Positions 1 through 6,186 of a stretch of 11,502 bases of DNA are shown piece after piece. The notes under the pieces are model-generated. The model was not told where the DNA came from, ran no database searches, and saw only the letters and a program-made list of their open reading frames with translations. Made by a program: the position numbers and the translations under genes. Each line of letters begins with the position of its first letter. Position 1 is the first letter of the stretch. The stretch is taken from positions 1 to 11,502 of the forward strand of contig JAUWAH010000030.1 in NCBI GenBank assembly GCA_030602145.1, given 5' to 3'. The stretch is from Desulfobulbus sp. Its GTDB lineage: Bacteria > Desulfobacterota > Desulfobulbia > Desulfobulbales > Desulfobulbaceae.

Positions 1-996
1 GGCCGCTTCCTTCTTGTTGCCTTGGGTCAGTTTCAGGGCCTGAACGATCAACTGGGTTTCGAAATCGTTGACCAGGGCATTGAAGTCAATGCCGCTCTCG
101 GGCCAGGCTTCGGTGGGCGGGGAGGCGGGAACCGACGAGAAGAGCAGCAGTTGCTCGGGACGGCTCACATCGTCAAGGGAGCGGGAAGGTTCGACTGCGG
201 GGGGGGAGGTGGGTGGGGGAGAGGTGTTGCGATATTTGTCCGGCAGGTCGTGGTACCCAACCACGCCGCCGCCGTGGAGAATGGTCATGTGCTGCACCAG
301 GTTCTCCAATTCGCGGACATTGCCCCGCCAGGGAAAGCCGGTCAGAATATGCAGGGCGGCCGGGTCGAATCCGAGCAGGGGATTTTTTTTGGTCCTGCCG
401 ATGGTGCGGACAAAGTACTCAACCAGCAGAGGGATGTCATCCAGCCGTTCGCGCAGCGGCGGTATGGAAAGGGGGATGACATTGAGGCGATAGTACAGAT
501 CCTCGCGAAACCTGCCTTCGGCCACCATCTCTTCCAGGTTGCGGTGGGTGGCGGCAATGACCCGCACATCCACCGGGATCGGTTTGAGCCCTCCCACCGG
601 TTCGAATTCCCGCTCCTGAAGCACCCGCAGCAGCTTGGCCTGGAGCACGGGCTTCATGTCGCCGATCTCGTCAAGAAAAAGAGTACCGCCGTTGGCGTAT
701 TCGATCCGACCGATCTTGGCGCCGGTGGCGCCGGTGAACGCCCCTTTGGTGTGGCCGAACAGTTCGCTTTCCAGGAGGTCGTCGGGGATGGCGGCGCAGT
801 TGACCGGGACGAAGTGCTGGCCGCTGCGTGGGCTGTGGGCATGGATCGCCTTGGCGACCAACTCCTTGCCGGTGCCAGACTCGCCATGAATGAGCACTGT
901 GCTGGCATCGTCCTCGGCCAATTTGGAGATCAGCCTGAACAGTCGCTGCATGGCAGGGCTTCGGCCGATGATTCCGTGGAAAGCGTCGGGGGGCAT
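1..996 (-). CDS. Sigma-54-dependent transcriptional activator without sensor domain (3' end beyond window)
   Basis: An enhancer-binding protein that would use ATP hydrolysis to open sigma-54 RNA polymerase promoters. Reading starts at an ATG at 996 and stays open for 332 codons to the window edge, so the C-terminus is missing. The AAA+ domain fills about residues 8-245. It has Walker A GESGTGKE (38-45), the sigma-54 contact loop GAFTGA (85-90), Walker [12 protein letters not shown] (103-113) and an arginine-finger region around [11 protein letters not shown] (163-173). A Pro/Ser-rich linker (about 257-300) follows. The last visible residues, ending QGNKKEAA, look like the first helix of a Fis-type DNA-binding domain. 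There is no receiver, GAF or PAS domain before the AAA+ core. It starts 3 nt after the stop of the cyclic-nucleotide-binding-fold gene, so the two are probably co-transcribed and translationally coupled, and that protein may supply the signal. Family is certain; target genes are unknown. Confidence 0.95.
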   Translation of the reverse strand, partial: MPPDAFHGIIGRSPAMQRLFRLISKLAEDDASTVLIHGESGTGKELVAKAIHAHSPRSGQHFVPVNCAAIPDDLLESELFGHTKGAFTGATGAKIGRIEYANGGTLFLDEIGDMKPVLQAKLLRVLQEREFEPVGGLKPIPVDVRVIAATHRNLEEMVAEGRFREDLYYRLNVIPLSIPPLRERLDDIPLLVEYFVRTIGRTKKNPLLGFDPAALHILTGFPWRGNVRELENLVQHMTILHGGGVVGYHDLPDKYRNTSPPPTSPPAVEPSRSLDDVSRPEQLLLFSSVPASPPTEAWPESGIDFNALVNDFETQLIVQALKLTQGNKKEAA

Positions 997-999
997 GTC

Positions 1000-1497
1000 T
1001 TATTCCGGCAGCTTGTCGGCAAGTTTGCTGGTGGTCAGGCGCATGTTGAGGCTCAGCAGGCGCATGATCTTCTTCATCAGGGTGACGCCCACGGCCGGAT
1101 AACGGTCGGTGAGCATATCAAACCCTTTCTTTGTCAAGATGATGACAACCGAGGGCTGGCGGGCCACCACCGTGGCGGACCTTGGCGATTTGTCGACGAT
1201 TGACATCTCGCCGATGGTGTTGCCTTTGCCGAGACGGGCGACCACACGGTAATCGCCGCTGGCGGTTTTTTTGAGGACATCGAGCAGGCCGCGTACCACA
1301 AAGCACATGTAGTCGCCCTTGTCACCCTCGACAAAGAGGTGTTCGCCGCGTAGAATTTCCGCAAAATTCATATGGCGGGCAAGAATGTCGAGTTCATCGG
1401 ATTTGAAAGCGTCAAACAGGGGCAAGGTCAGGATCAGGTCCCTGGTTTTTTCTTCGTTTTCCGAGAGTTCCGGTTCCGGGACAACGGGTCTTTTCAT
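1000..1497 (-). CDS. Stand-alone cyclic-nucleotide-binding-domain protein (Crp-like fold, no HTH)
   Basis: A 165-residue protein that is essentially one cyclic-nucleotide-binding beta-roll. The roll spans about residues 26-140, and the phosphate-binding cassette is visible as GEMSIVDKSPRSATVVA (96-112), with Arg106 in the position that contacts the cyclic phosphate in Crp. There is a charged N-terminal extension and a short C-terminal helical tail (about 140-165). The winged-helix DNA-binding domain of Crp/Fnr proteins is absent, so it is unlikely to bind DNA alone. The start at 1497 (MKRPVV) was chosen because the open frame further upstream, to 1809, has no family similarity and overlaps the divergent nuclease gene. 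No strong Shine-Dalgarno is seen before it. It is followed after 3 nt by a sigma-54 activator lacking a sensor domain, so I infer that it acts as a regulatory partner. The ligand (cAMP, cGMP, another nucleotide or none) cannot be told from sequence. Confidence 0.88.
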   Translation of the reverse strand: MKRPVVPEPELSENEEKTRDLILTLPLFDAFKSDELDILARHMNFAEILRGEHLFVEGDKGDYMCFVVRGLLDVLKKTASGDYRVVARLGKGNTIGEMSIVDKSPRSATVVARQPSVVIILTKKGFDMLTDRYPAVGVTLMKKIMRLLSLNMRLTTSKLADKLPE

Positions 1498-1529
1498 GCC
1501 GTGCAGGATGGTGGTGCGAGTTGTCGGAA

Positions 1530-1566
1530 GGTACAGTTTTTTGTGTTTTCCGGTACAATTTTTTGT
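1530..1566. repeat. Two near-identical 15-nt direct repeats, candidate tandem operator
   Basis: GGTACAGTTTTTTGT (1530-1544) recurs as GGTACAATTTTTTGT (1552-1566) with one mismatch and a 22-bp period, close to two helical turns. The second copy extends into the inverted repeat TACAA-TTTT-TTGTA (1554-1567). It lies 33 bp and more upstream of the minus-strand cyclic-nucleotide-binding-fold gene. A protein-binding role is inferred from spacing and symmetry. Confidence 0.5.
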
Positions 1567-1608
1567 AAGGTTACCACAGGTGCAAAGGGGAATACAAGGG
1601 ACTTTCGC

Positions 1609-1633
1609 ATAATGTGTCATTATCTTGACAAGA
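1609..1633. promoter_or_regulatory. Two abutting small palindromes in the divergent intergenic region
   Basis: ATAATG-TGT-CATTAT (1609-1623) is a perfect inverted repeat with 6-bp arms. It shares its last base with a second perfect palindrome, TCTTG-A-CAAGA (1623-1633). Both lie between the divergent regulator pair and the nuclease gene, about 55-75 bp before the nuclease start. They are operator candidates. A TTGACA-like hexamer (1625-1630) overlaps the second one, but I found no convincing -10 partner. Confidence 0.4.
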
Positions 1634-1685
1634 GTAATCCGGTCCGGGAGGGCAACGTCCGGTTCAGGGCGAGAAGAGGTGAGCA

Positions 1686-2183
1686 ATGAAGGGGTCGGTT
1701 GATGGTCGCATGCTGTGGTGGAAGCTGCTTGTCGTTCTGCTTGTATTCTGGACAGGTACCGCCGTCGCCTGGGAAGGGACCGTCCACAGGGTGCAGGATG
1801 GCGATTCATTCCAGGTCAAACGTGGCCAAGCCACGGTGACCGTCCGCCTTTACGGTATCGATTGCCCTGAATACGGTCAACCGTTTGGGGAGGAAGCGAA
1901 ACGGGCGGCCAGTGGAATGATGCAGGGAAAGAAGGTCGTCATTGAACCAATGGACACCGATCAGTACGGTCGGATCGTGGCGGTGGTCCTGGTACGGGGT
2001 ATGGTGGTGAACACCGAGTTGGTTCGTCGGGGGCTGGCCTGGGTGTACCCGAAGTTCTGCACCTCGCAACCATTCTGCCACCGCCTTGAAGAAATGGAAC
2101 AGGCAGCCAGGGCGGCAGGAGTGGGGCTCTGGCGGGATCGAAGGCCGGTTCCCCCCTGGGTGTGGAAACGGGGCAGGAGGTAA
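1686..2183 (+). CDS. Secreted thermonuclease-family (SNase-like) nuclease
   Basis: A 165-residue protein of the staphylococcal-nuclease family, whose members hydrolyse DNA or RNA phosphodiesters with calcium. Residues 1-28 form a signal peptide: a basic start, a hydrophobic stretch 10-27 and an AVA/W cleavage-like site. An alternative ATG sits at residue 9. The OB-fold active-site residues are present: Asp38/Asp40 in QDGDSF, Arg54 in VRLYGIDCPE, Asp59, Glu62, and Arg96 in TDQYGRI. The C-terminus GLWRDRRPVPPWVW is typical of the bacterial subgroup. Cys60, Cys125 and Cys131 could form disulphides after export. The start at 1686 follows an AGAGGTGAG Shine-Dalgarno stretch. It is likely periplasmic or extracellular. 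It is divergent from the regulator pair and convergent with the FtsH gene (16-bp gap), so it appears monocistronic. Substrate and role (nutrient scavenging, biofilm DNA) are not visible in the sequence. Confidence 0.9.
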   Translation: MKGSVDGRMLWWKLLVVLLVFWTGTAVAWEGTVHRVQDGDSFQVKRGQATVTVRLYGIDCPEYGQPFGEEAKRAASGMMQGKKVVIEPMDTDQYGRIVAVVLVRGMVVNTELVRRGLAWVYPKFCTSQPFCHRLEEMEQAARAAGVGLWRDRRPVPPWVWKRGRR

Positions 2184-2199
2184 GCGGGGCAGGTTCCGA

Positions 2200-4014
2200 T
2201 TACCGGTCCGAGCCGCTGGGGGTGGCGGTGTTAGCCATGACGATCGCTTCGATTTCAGCCCTGGTAATGGTTTCTCGCTCCAGCAGGGCATGGGTGAGGG
2301 CATCGAGCAGGTCGCGATGTTCCAGAAGCAGGGAACGGGCTTTATCGTAGGCTGACTGCACCAGTTTTTTAACCTCGCCGTCAATGAGCACCATGGTCTG
2401 CTCGCTGACAAGGTGGCCCGGTTGGCCGTTCAATGGGCTTGCGGCCTTGAAATGGAGCGGGCCGACCACCTCGCTCATTCCCCACTCACAGACCATGCGC
2501 CGGGCAATATCCGACACCCGCTCGATGTCGTTGGCGGCGCCGGTGGTCATCTGGTTGAACACGATCTCTTCGGCGACACGCCCTCCCAGCAGGGTGCACA
2601 GGGTTGCGAACAGATAGGCTCGATCATGGGAAAGCCGCTCTTCCTCGGGTTGCTGCATGGTCAGTCCCAAGGCGCGTCCCCGGGGGATGATGGTCACCTT
2701 GTGGACCGGATCGGCGGCGGGAAGCATCCAGGCAACCAGGGCGTGGCCGACCTCATGGCAGGCGGTGATTCGTCTTTCCCGGTCCGTGATGATCAAACTC
2801 CGCCGCTCCGCCCCCATCATCACCTTGTCCTTGGCGGATTCGAGGATGTCCATGGTGATCGCCCGAAAGTTCCTCCTCGTCATCAGCAGAGCGGCCTCGT
2901 TGACCAGGCTGGCCAGTTGCGCTCCGGAAAAGCCTGGGGTGCCTTTGGCGATCACCTGCCAGTCCACATCCGGAGCCACCTTGGTGGCGCGGGCGTGTAC
3001 CTTGAGGATTTTTTCACGGCCACCGACATCGGGCAGGGGCACCATGACTTGGCGATCGAATCGCCCGGGACGCATCAGGGCGGGGTCAAGGATGTCCTGG
3101 CGATTGGTGGCGGCGATGACGATGACATGATCGTTGGCTTCAAACCCGTCCATTTCCACCAGCAACTGGTTCAGGGTCTGTTCCCGTTCATCGTTGCCGC
3201 CCGCGCCTGTTCCGGCGCTGCGATGTCGACCGACCGCGTCGATCTCGTCGATGAAGATGATGCAGGGCGCCTTCTTCTTGCCTTCGCTGAACAGGTCTCG
3301 TACCCGCGAGGCGCCGATTCCCACATACATTTCAACGAAGTTCGAGCCGCTGATCGAAAAGAACGGCACGCCCGCTTCGCCGGCAATGGCCTTGGCCAGC
3401 AGGGTCTTGCCGGTTCCTGGTTCGCCGTAGAGCAGCACGCCGGTGGGGATCCTTGCCCCGGCTTCGACAAATTTTTCGGGTTTTTTCAAAAAATCGACCA
3501 ACTCGGCCACCTCTTCCTTAGCCTCGTCGATGCCGGCGACATCGTCCAGTTTAACCTTCGATTCCTCTGGATTGATCAGGCGTGCCCTGCTTTTGCCAAA
3601 GGCGAGGGCCCGACCACCACCGCCGCTGCCAGAGCCACTCCCTTTCTGAAAGTAAAAAAACCACAACACCGCGAAGAGTACAAAGGGTAGCCAGGAAAGC
3701 AGGGTCTGGAGATACCATGGCGGTTGCGACGGTTCTTCGGTTCGGATGACCACGTTTTTTCGGAGCAGGTGCGCGAGGGCATCGCTGGCTTGGGGAACCA
3801 CCGTCTTGAAGAGTTTGCCGTCTCCGCTCTCCCAGACGACCGTGTTGCTGATGATGGTGACCTTGGAGAGGGCTCCGGCGTCGACCTTGGTCAGAAATTC
3901 GGTGTAGGGCACGGCATGGGCTCGATCCGGCGTCTTTTTGCAGGTGTGGAAAAGCAGGAGGACGGCCAGGGCGATAAGGAGCCAGATGGACAGATTCTTG
4001 TAAAAACTTTGCAC
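2200..4014 (-). CDS. ftsH: ATP-dependent zinc metalloprotease FtsH (divergent, probably accessory copy)
   Basis: A membrane-anchored AAA+ protease that unfolds and degrades membrane and short-lived cytosolic proteins as a hexamer. The 604 residues contain TM1 (9-24), a periplasmic domain (about 25-103), TM2 (104-122), a Gly/Ser linker (124-134) and the AAA+ module. Within the module are Walker A GEPGTGKT (197-204), pore loop MYVGIGA (229-235), Walker B IIFIDEID (252-259), and a second region of homology ending MRPGRFDR (314-321). The M41 protease domain has zinc motif HEVGH (420-424) and a third ligand, probably Asp496 in [11 protein letters not shown]. Unusual points are Glu instead of the common Pro in Walker A (GPPGTGKT) and Tyr/Ile in the pore loop (commonly MFVGVGA). 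The GTG start at 4014 was chosen for an AAGGAG site 6 nt upstream and because TM1 follows directly; the frame further upstream has no FtsH-like sequence. It ends 16 bp from the convergent nuclease. Confidence 0.96.
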   Translation of the reverse strand: MQSFYKNLSIWLLIALAVLLLFHTCKKTPDRAHAVPYTEFLTKVDAGALSKVTIISNTVVWESGDGKLFKTVVPQASDALAHLLRKNVVIRTEEPSQPPWYLQTLLSWLPFVLFAVLWFFYFQKGSGSGSGGGGRALAFGKSRARLINPEESKVKLDDVAGIDEAKEEVAELVDFLKKPEKFVEAGARIPTGVLLYGEPGTGKTLLAKAIAGEAGVPFFSISGSNFVEMYVGIGASRVRDLFSEGKKKAPCIIFIDEIDAVGRHRSAGTGAGGNDEREQTLNQLLVEMDGFEANDHVIVIAATNRQDILDPALMRPGRFDRQVMVPLPDVGGREKILKVHARATKVAPDVDWQVIAKGTPGFSGAQLASLVNEAALLMTRRNFRAITMDILESAKDKVMMGAERRSLIITDRERRITACHEVGHALVAWMLPAADPVHKVTIIPRGRALGLTMQQPEEERLSHDRAYLFATLCTLLGGRVAEEIVFNQMTTGAANDIERVSDIARRMVCEWGMSEVVGPLHFKAASPLNGQPGHLVSEQTMVLIDGEVKKLVQSAYDKARSLLLEHRDLLDALTHALLERETITRAEIEAIVMANTATPSGSDR

Positions 4015-4020
4015 GGGGGT

Positions 4021-4026
4021 CTCCTT
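4021..4026 (-). promoter_or_regulatory. Shine-Dalgarno site that fixes the GTG start of ftsH
   Basis: On the minus strand AAGGAG sits 6 nt before the GTG at 4014. An ATG at 4030 is out of frame. This is why the 5' extension of the open frame to 4287 is not annotated as coding. Confidence 0.8.
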
Positions 4027-4093
4027 GCATCTGGAGGGTAAAGGGGGGGCGAGAAGGGAAATTGCTCCTGTGTAGACGCAGAAATCGTCTTGT

Positions 4094-4110
4094 CGATGCA
4101 GCCTGCATCG
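4094..4110 (-). other. Small perfect hairpin in the ftsH leader
   Basis: CGATGCA-GCC-TGCATCG is a perfect 7-bp inverted repeat with a 3-nt loop, 80-96 bp upstream of the ftsH GTG. There is no T-tract, so it is not an intrinsic terminator. It could be an operator or an mRNA 5' structure. Confidence 0.35.
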
Positions 4111-4410
4111 CGCCTGCCGGTCACAGCCACCCCCGCCGTGGTGATGAGGTACCACACTTCCCTGTAAAAAGAAAGGAGGAGAGTTGTTCCCTGCCGAAAC
4201 ATCTCTTGGGGAAATATTGAGCCGGTTGGTAATCCGTATTCGGTCGGTAGATCTTTCCGGTCGTGGACGAATTATGAGCCGCTTCATGAAAGCAAGGGAG
4301 AGTTATGCGCAGAAGGGGCAAGTTTTTCGGCTTGGATCGGTCAGGGGGAGGTGCAGTTTCTTTTTCATTTTAAATACGTAAAAACAGTAATTTGTTCTTA
4401 GCAATGATAG

Positions 4411-4440
4411 GTGATATGCGAAATTTTAATTTCACATCAC
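4411..4440. promoter_or_regulatory. 30-bp imperfect palindrome in AT-rich block, operator candidate
   Basis: The dyad has an inner perfect repeat GAAATT-TT-AATTTC (4420-4433) and an outer repeat GTGAT (4411-4415) with ATCAC (4436-4440). The arms differ by a 2-nt offset between the inner and outer parts. It sits in the AT-rich centre of the divergent ftsH / 4699 region. A regulator-binding function is inferred from symmetry only. Confidence 0.4.
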
Positions 4441-4513
4441 AACTAGAATTATTTATTGGGCTCAAAATGATCATGTAATTTTCATGTTTTTTGACAATTG
4501 AAGAGATATTTTC

Positions 4514-4541
4514 TTGACAGGCGAATGGCGGCCGGATAAAA
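4514..4541 (+). promoter_or_regulatory. Possible sigma-70 promoter for the membrane-subunit cluster
   Basis: A perfect -35 hexamer TTGACA (4514-4519) is followed after 15 nt by GATAAA (4535-4540), or after 16 nt by ATAAAA. It faces the small membrane gene at 4699 and would give a leader of about 150 nt. The spacer is short and the -10 imperfect, so support is weak. No -24/-12 sigma-54 promoter was found for this cluster. Confidence 0.3.
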
Positions 4542-4631
4542 ACGAACCTAAGAAGAAGCCTGACCTGATGTATCCCGGGAGCAGAATCAAGCGGCGAGGG
4601 CAAGAGGAGTCGGAGAGGCGTTGGTAAACCG

Positions 4632-4662
4632 GGTGGTTTCCGCCAAAACCGCCAGCGGAAAC
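4632..4662 (+). promoter_or_regulatory. Two mutually exclusive hairpins in the leader before the 38-residue gene
   Basis: Stem A pairs GGTGGTTT (4632-4639) with AAACCGCC (4646-4653), using one G-T wobble. Stem B pairs GTTTCCGC (4636-4643) with GCGGAAAC (4655-4662), perfectly, around an 11-nt loop. Both cannot form at once, as in attenuators or translational switches. The Shine-Dalgarno of the next gene lies 28 nt further on. No known riboswitch class is recognised. Confidence 0.3.
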
Positions 4663-4698
4663 GAACGTCGACCTGCAACGTCGTGGCATGGAGGGGTT

Positions 4699-4815
4699 AT
4701 GGAAGCGATACTGTTTTTTGTTGTTTGGTTGGGTGGCGCAATTCTGCATACCCTGTTCGACGTGAGAATCAAACCGGTTCTCCGATCGGTCAGAGAGGAA
4801 AGCGATTTGCCGTGA
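4699..4815 (+). CDS. 38-residue single-helix membrane protein of unknown function
   Basis: A short gene with a good ribosome-binding site, GGAGGGG (4690-4696), just before the ATG. The product begins MEAILFFVVWLGGAILHTLF, a hydrophobic helix of about 18 residues, followed by a basic and acidic cytoplasmic-type tail (VRIKPVLRSVREESDLP). It looks like a one-pass inner-membrane protein with its tail inside. It lies 94 bp before the NrfD-family gene on the same strand. One-helix subunits accompany other respiratory membrane complexes (for example HmcD beside the NrfD-like HmcC), so a small accessory or assembly subunit is plausible. I do not recognise the sequence itself, and it could be a leader peptide instead. 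Confidence 0.6.
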   Translation: MEAILFFVVWLGGAILHTLFDVRIKPVLRSVREESDLP

Positions 4816-4909
4816 CCGTTCGTCATTGGAAAAGCATCACATTCATGATCAAGAAGCAGTGGGTCGAGGATGGGAGTATCCGTCGGCCGCACAAGGAGGA
4901 AAGGGTGTT

Positions 4910-6100
4910 ATGGAATTTATAGCCAGAGTTTTACCGCAGGAAGGAGGTCTGGAAGTAAGCCGGTCCCGATTGTACAACGGCGTGATCGGGTTGCTCGGTG
5001 TATTCACCTTGGTCGGGATTGCTTTCGGGCTGCACGCCATGTTTGTCGGCTACCACCATGTCTATGGTGTCAGCCGTGAAGTGCCGTGGGGGCTGGCTCT
5101 GGCCGGCTACGTATTTTTTGTCGTCACCTCGACCGGCCTGTGTCTGGTTTCATCCATAGGCCACGTGTTTGGTTTTGAGGCCTTCAAGCCCATCGCCAAA
5201 CGCTCGGTTTTTTTGGCCATCGCCACCATTATTTCGGGCTTCCTGGTCATCGCCTTCGAGATTGAAAATCCATGGCGCATGGCCGTGTACAATATTATAT
5301 CCCCCAATCTGACCTCGAGCATTTGGTGGATGGGGACCTTGTACGGGGCCTACCTCTTTTTCATGCTGATTGAATTTGCCCTACTGCAAATGGGGAGACA
5401 CAAGCTGGCCGGCATGCTGGGACTGCTCGGGGTCATCGCTGGTGTGGCCGCGCACTCCAACCTCGGTGCGGTTTTTGGCCTGCTCAACGCGCGTGAATTC
5501 TGGCATGGACCCTACATGCCGATCTATTTCATCACCTCGGCCATGATGTCAGGGTGCGCCGCCGTCATCTTCTTCCACTGGGTGGCCTATAAAATCAACG
5601 GTTGGAAGATGAGTGCCGAGATGGAGCGTTCGCTGTGCTCGGTCGCCAAGTTGGGAGCCTTGCTTTATGTCGTCATCATGTTCTTCACTACCTGGAAAAT
5701 GATTTCCGGTATGTATGGCAATCCGCCCGGTAAATACGAGGCGGTCATGGCACTGATCAACGGACCCTATGCCAATAATTTCTGGTATGGCGAAGTGGGG
5801 TTGGGTCTGGTCATCCCGTTTTTGATCATCCTCGCAGTCAGGGCCAGGAATCTTGCAGCCATGGCCTTCGGTTCGGCGTGCAGCATCGTCGGCATCTTTG
5901 TCATGCGTTACGACCTGGTGGTCGTCGGCCAGATCATCCCAGGGTATCATGAGTTGAACATTACCAATCTTCCCCATATCCTGCCCTATACCCCAACCTT
6001 GCATGAGTGGATGGTGACCCTGGCCGGGTTTAGTTTCTGCGCGATCCTCTTCATGATGGGCGAGCGGTTGTTCCGTGGCCATTTATCTGAAGACCACTGA
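4910..6100 (+). CDS. NrfD/PsrC-family integral membrane subunit of a quinone-linked respiratory complex
   Basis: A 396-residue polytopic inner-membrane protein with about ten predicted helices (near 22-44, 60-83, 99-117, 137-160, 167-192, 204-228, 244-264, 290-312, 316-336 and 365-385). This resembles the long NrfD branch (DsrP, HmcC, ActC) rather than the 8-helix PsrC type. Family members bind menaquinol and exchange electrons with a periplasmic four-cluster ferredoxin subunit. Such a partner is encoded at 9640. Charged and aromatic residues near helix ends, such as HHVYGVSREVPWG (49-61) and FEIENPWRM (116-124), are family-like. The ATG at 4910 follows AAGGAGG (4893-4899) with a 10-nt spacer. 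An upstream in-frame TTG at 4826 lacks such a site and would add 28 non-conserved residues. It is co-directional with the small membrane gene and the MerR gene. Exact complex type is inferred. Confidence 0.88.
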   Translation: MEFIARVLPQEGGLEVSRSRLYNGVIGLLGVFTLVGIAFGLHAMFVGYHHVYGVSREVPWGLALAGYVFFVVTSTGLCLVSSIGHVFGFEAFKPIAKRSVFLAIATIISGFLVIAFEIENPWRMAVYNIISPNLTSSIWWMGTLYGAYLFFMLIEFALLQMGRHKLAGMLGLLGVIAGVAAHSNLGAVFGLLNAREFWHGPYMPIYFITSAMMSGCAAVIFFHWVAYKINGWKMSAEMERSLCSVAKLGALLYVVIMFFTTWKMISGMYGNPPGKYEAVMALINGPYANNFWYGEVGLGLVIPFLIILAVRARNLAAMAFGSACSIVGIFVMRYDLVVVGQIIPGYHELNITNLPHILPYTPTLHEWMVTLAGFSFCAILFMMGERLFRGHLSEDH

Positions 6101-6141
6101 TGATGGACCCTGTGTCGCAAGGAGAAGCGGTGATCCGCCAT

Positions 6142-6167
6142 GGGTTGCCGCTTCTTCCCGGCAACCC
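6142..6167 (+). other. Stable hairpin between the NrfD-family and MerR genes
   Basis: GGGTTGCCG (6142-6150) pairs perfectly with CGGCAACCC (6159-6167) around an 8-nt loop. A weaker GCGG/CCGC hairpin precedes it. No run of T follows, so it is not a canonical terminator. It could stabilise the upstream mRNA end or reduce read-through into the regulator, whose AGGAGG site begins 9 nt later. Confidence 0.45.
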
Positions 6168-6186
6168 GCCCTGACAGGAGGCCGGT

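Larger units (their letters stand above)
4015..4698. other. 684-bp gene-free divergent region between ftsH and the membrane-subunit cluster
   Basis: I find no convincing gene here. The stretch serves as the upstream region for ftsH (minus) and for the cluster starting at 4699 (plus). It contains a small hairpin (4094-4110), an AT-rich block at about 4365-4520 (32 of the 120 bases 4381-4500 are G or C, against clearly GC-rich surroundings), a 30-bp imperfect palindrome (4411-4440), two TTGACA hexamers (4491-4496 and 4514-4519) and a structured leader (4632-4662). Short frames such as 4184-4381 lack a ribosome-binding site and recognisable content. Confidence 0.7.

Noticed and set aside
22..1203. 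Long plus-strand open frame of 393 codons
   Set aside because: It is antisense to the sigma-54 activator and the nucleotide-binding protein, whose frames carry all family motifs. Its Gly/Gln/His-rich product is a codon-bias shadow.
1498..1809. Longer start for the cyclic-nucleotide-binding-fold protein
   Set aside because: The extension overlaps the divergent nuclease gene and the palindrome cluster and has no similarity to the fold.
2413..3690. Plus-strand open frame of 425 codons opposite ftsH
   Set aside because: It is antisense to the conserved AAA+ and protease domains, has no recognisable motif, and has no convincing ribosome-binding site.
4015..4287. N-terminal extension of FtsH to a start at 4287
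   Set aside because: The extra 91 residues are basic and Pro/His-rich, unlike FtsH, and the GTG at 4014 has a well-placed AAGGAG site directly before TM1.
4184..4381. Plus-strand open frame of 65 codons in the ftsH upstream region
   Set aside because: It uses a TTG start, has no ribosome-binding site, and its composition looks non-coding.
4734..4747. TGGCGC...TGC resembling a sigma-54 promoter
   Set aside because: GG and GC are only 9 bp apart instead of 10, and it lies inside the 38-residue gene.
4826..4909. Upstream TTG start for the NrfD-family gene
   Set aside because: The added 28 residues are hydrophilic and unlike the family, and the ATG at 4910 has an AAGGAGG site.
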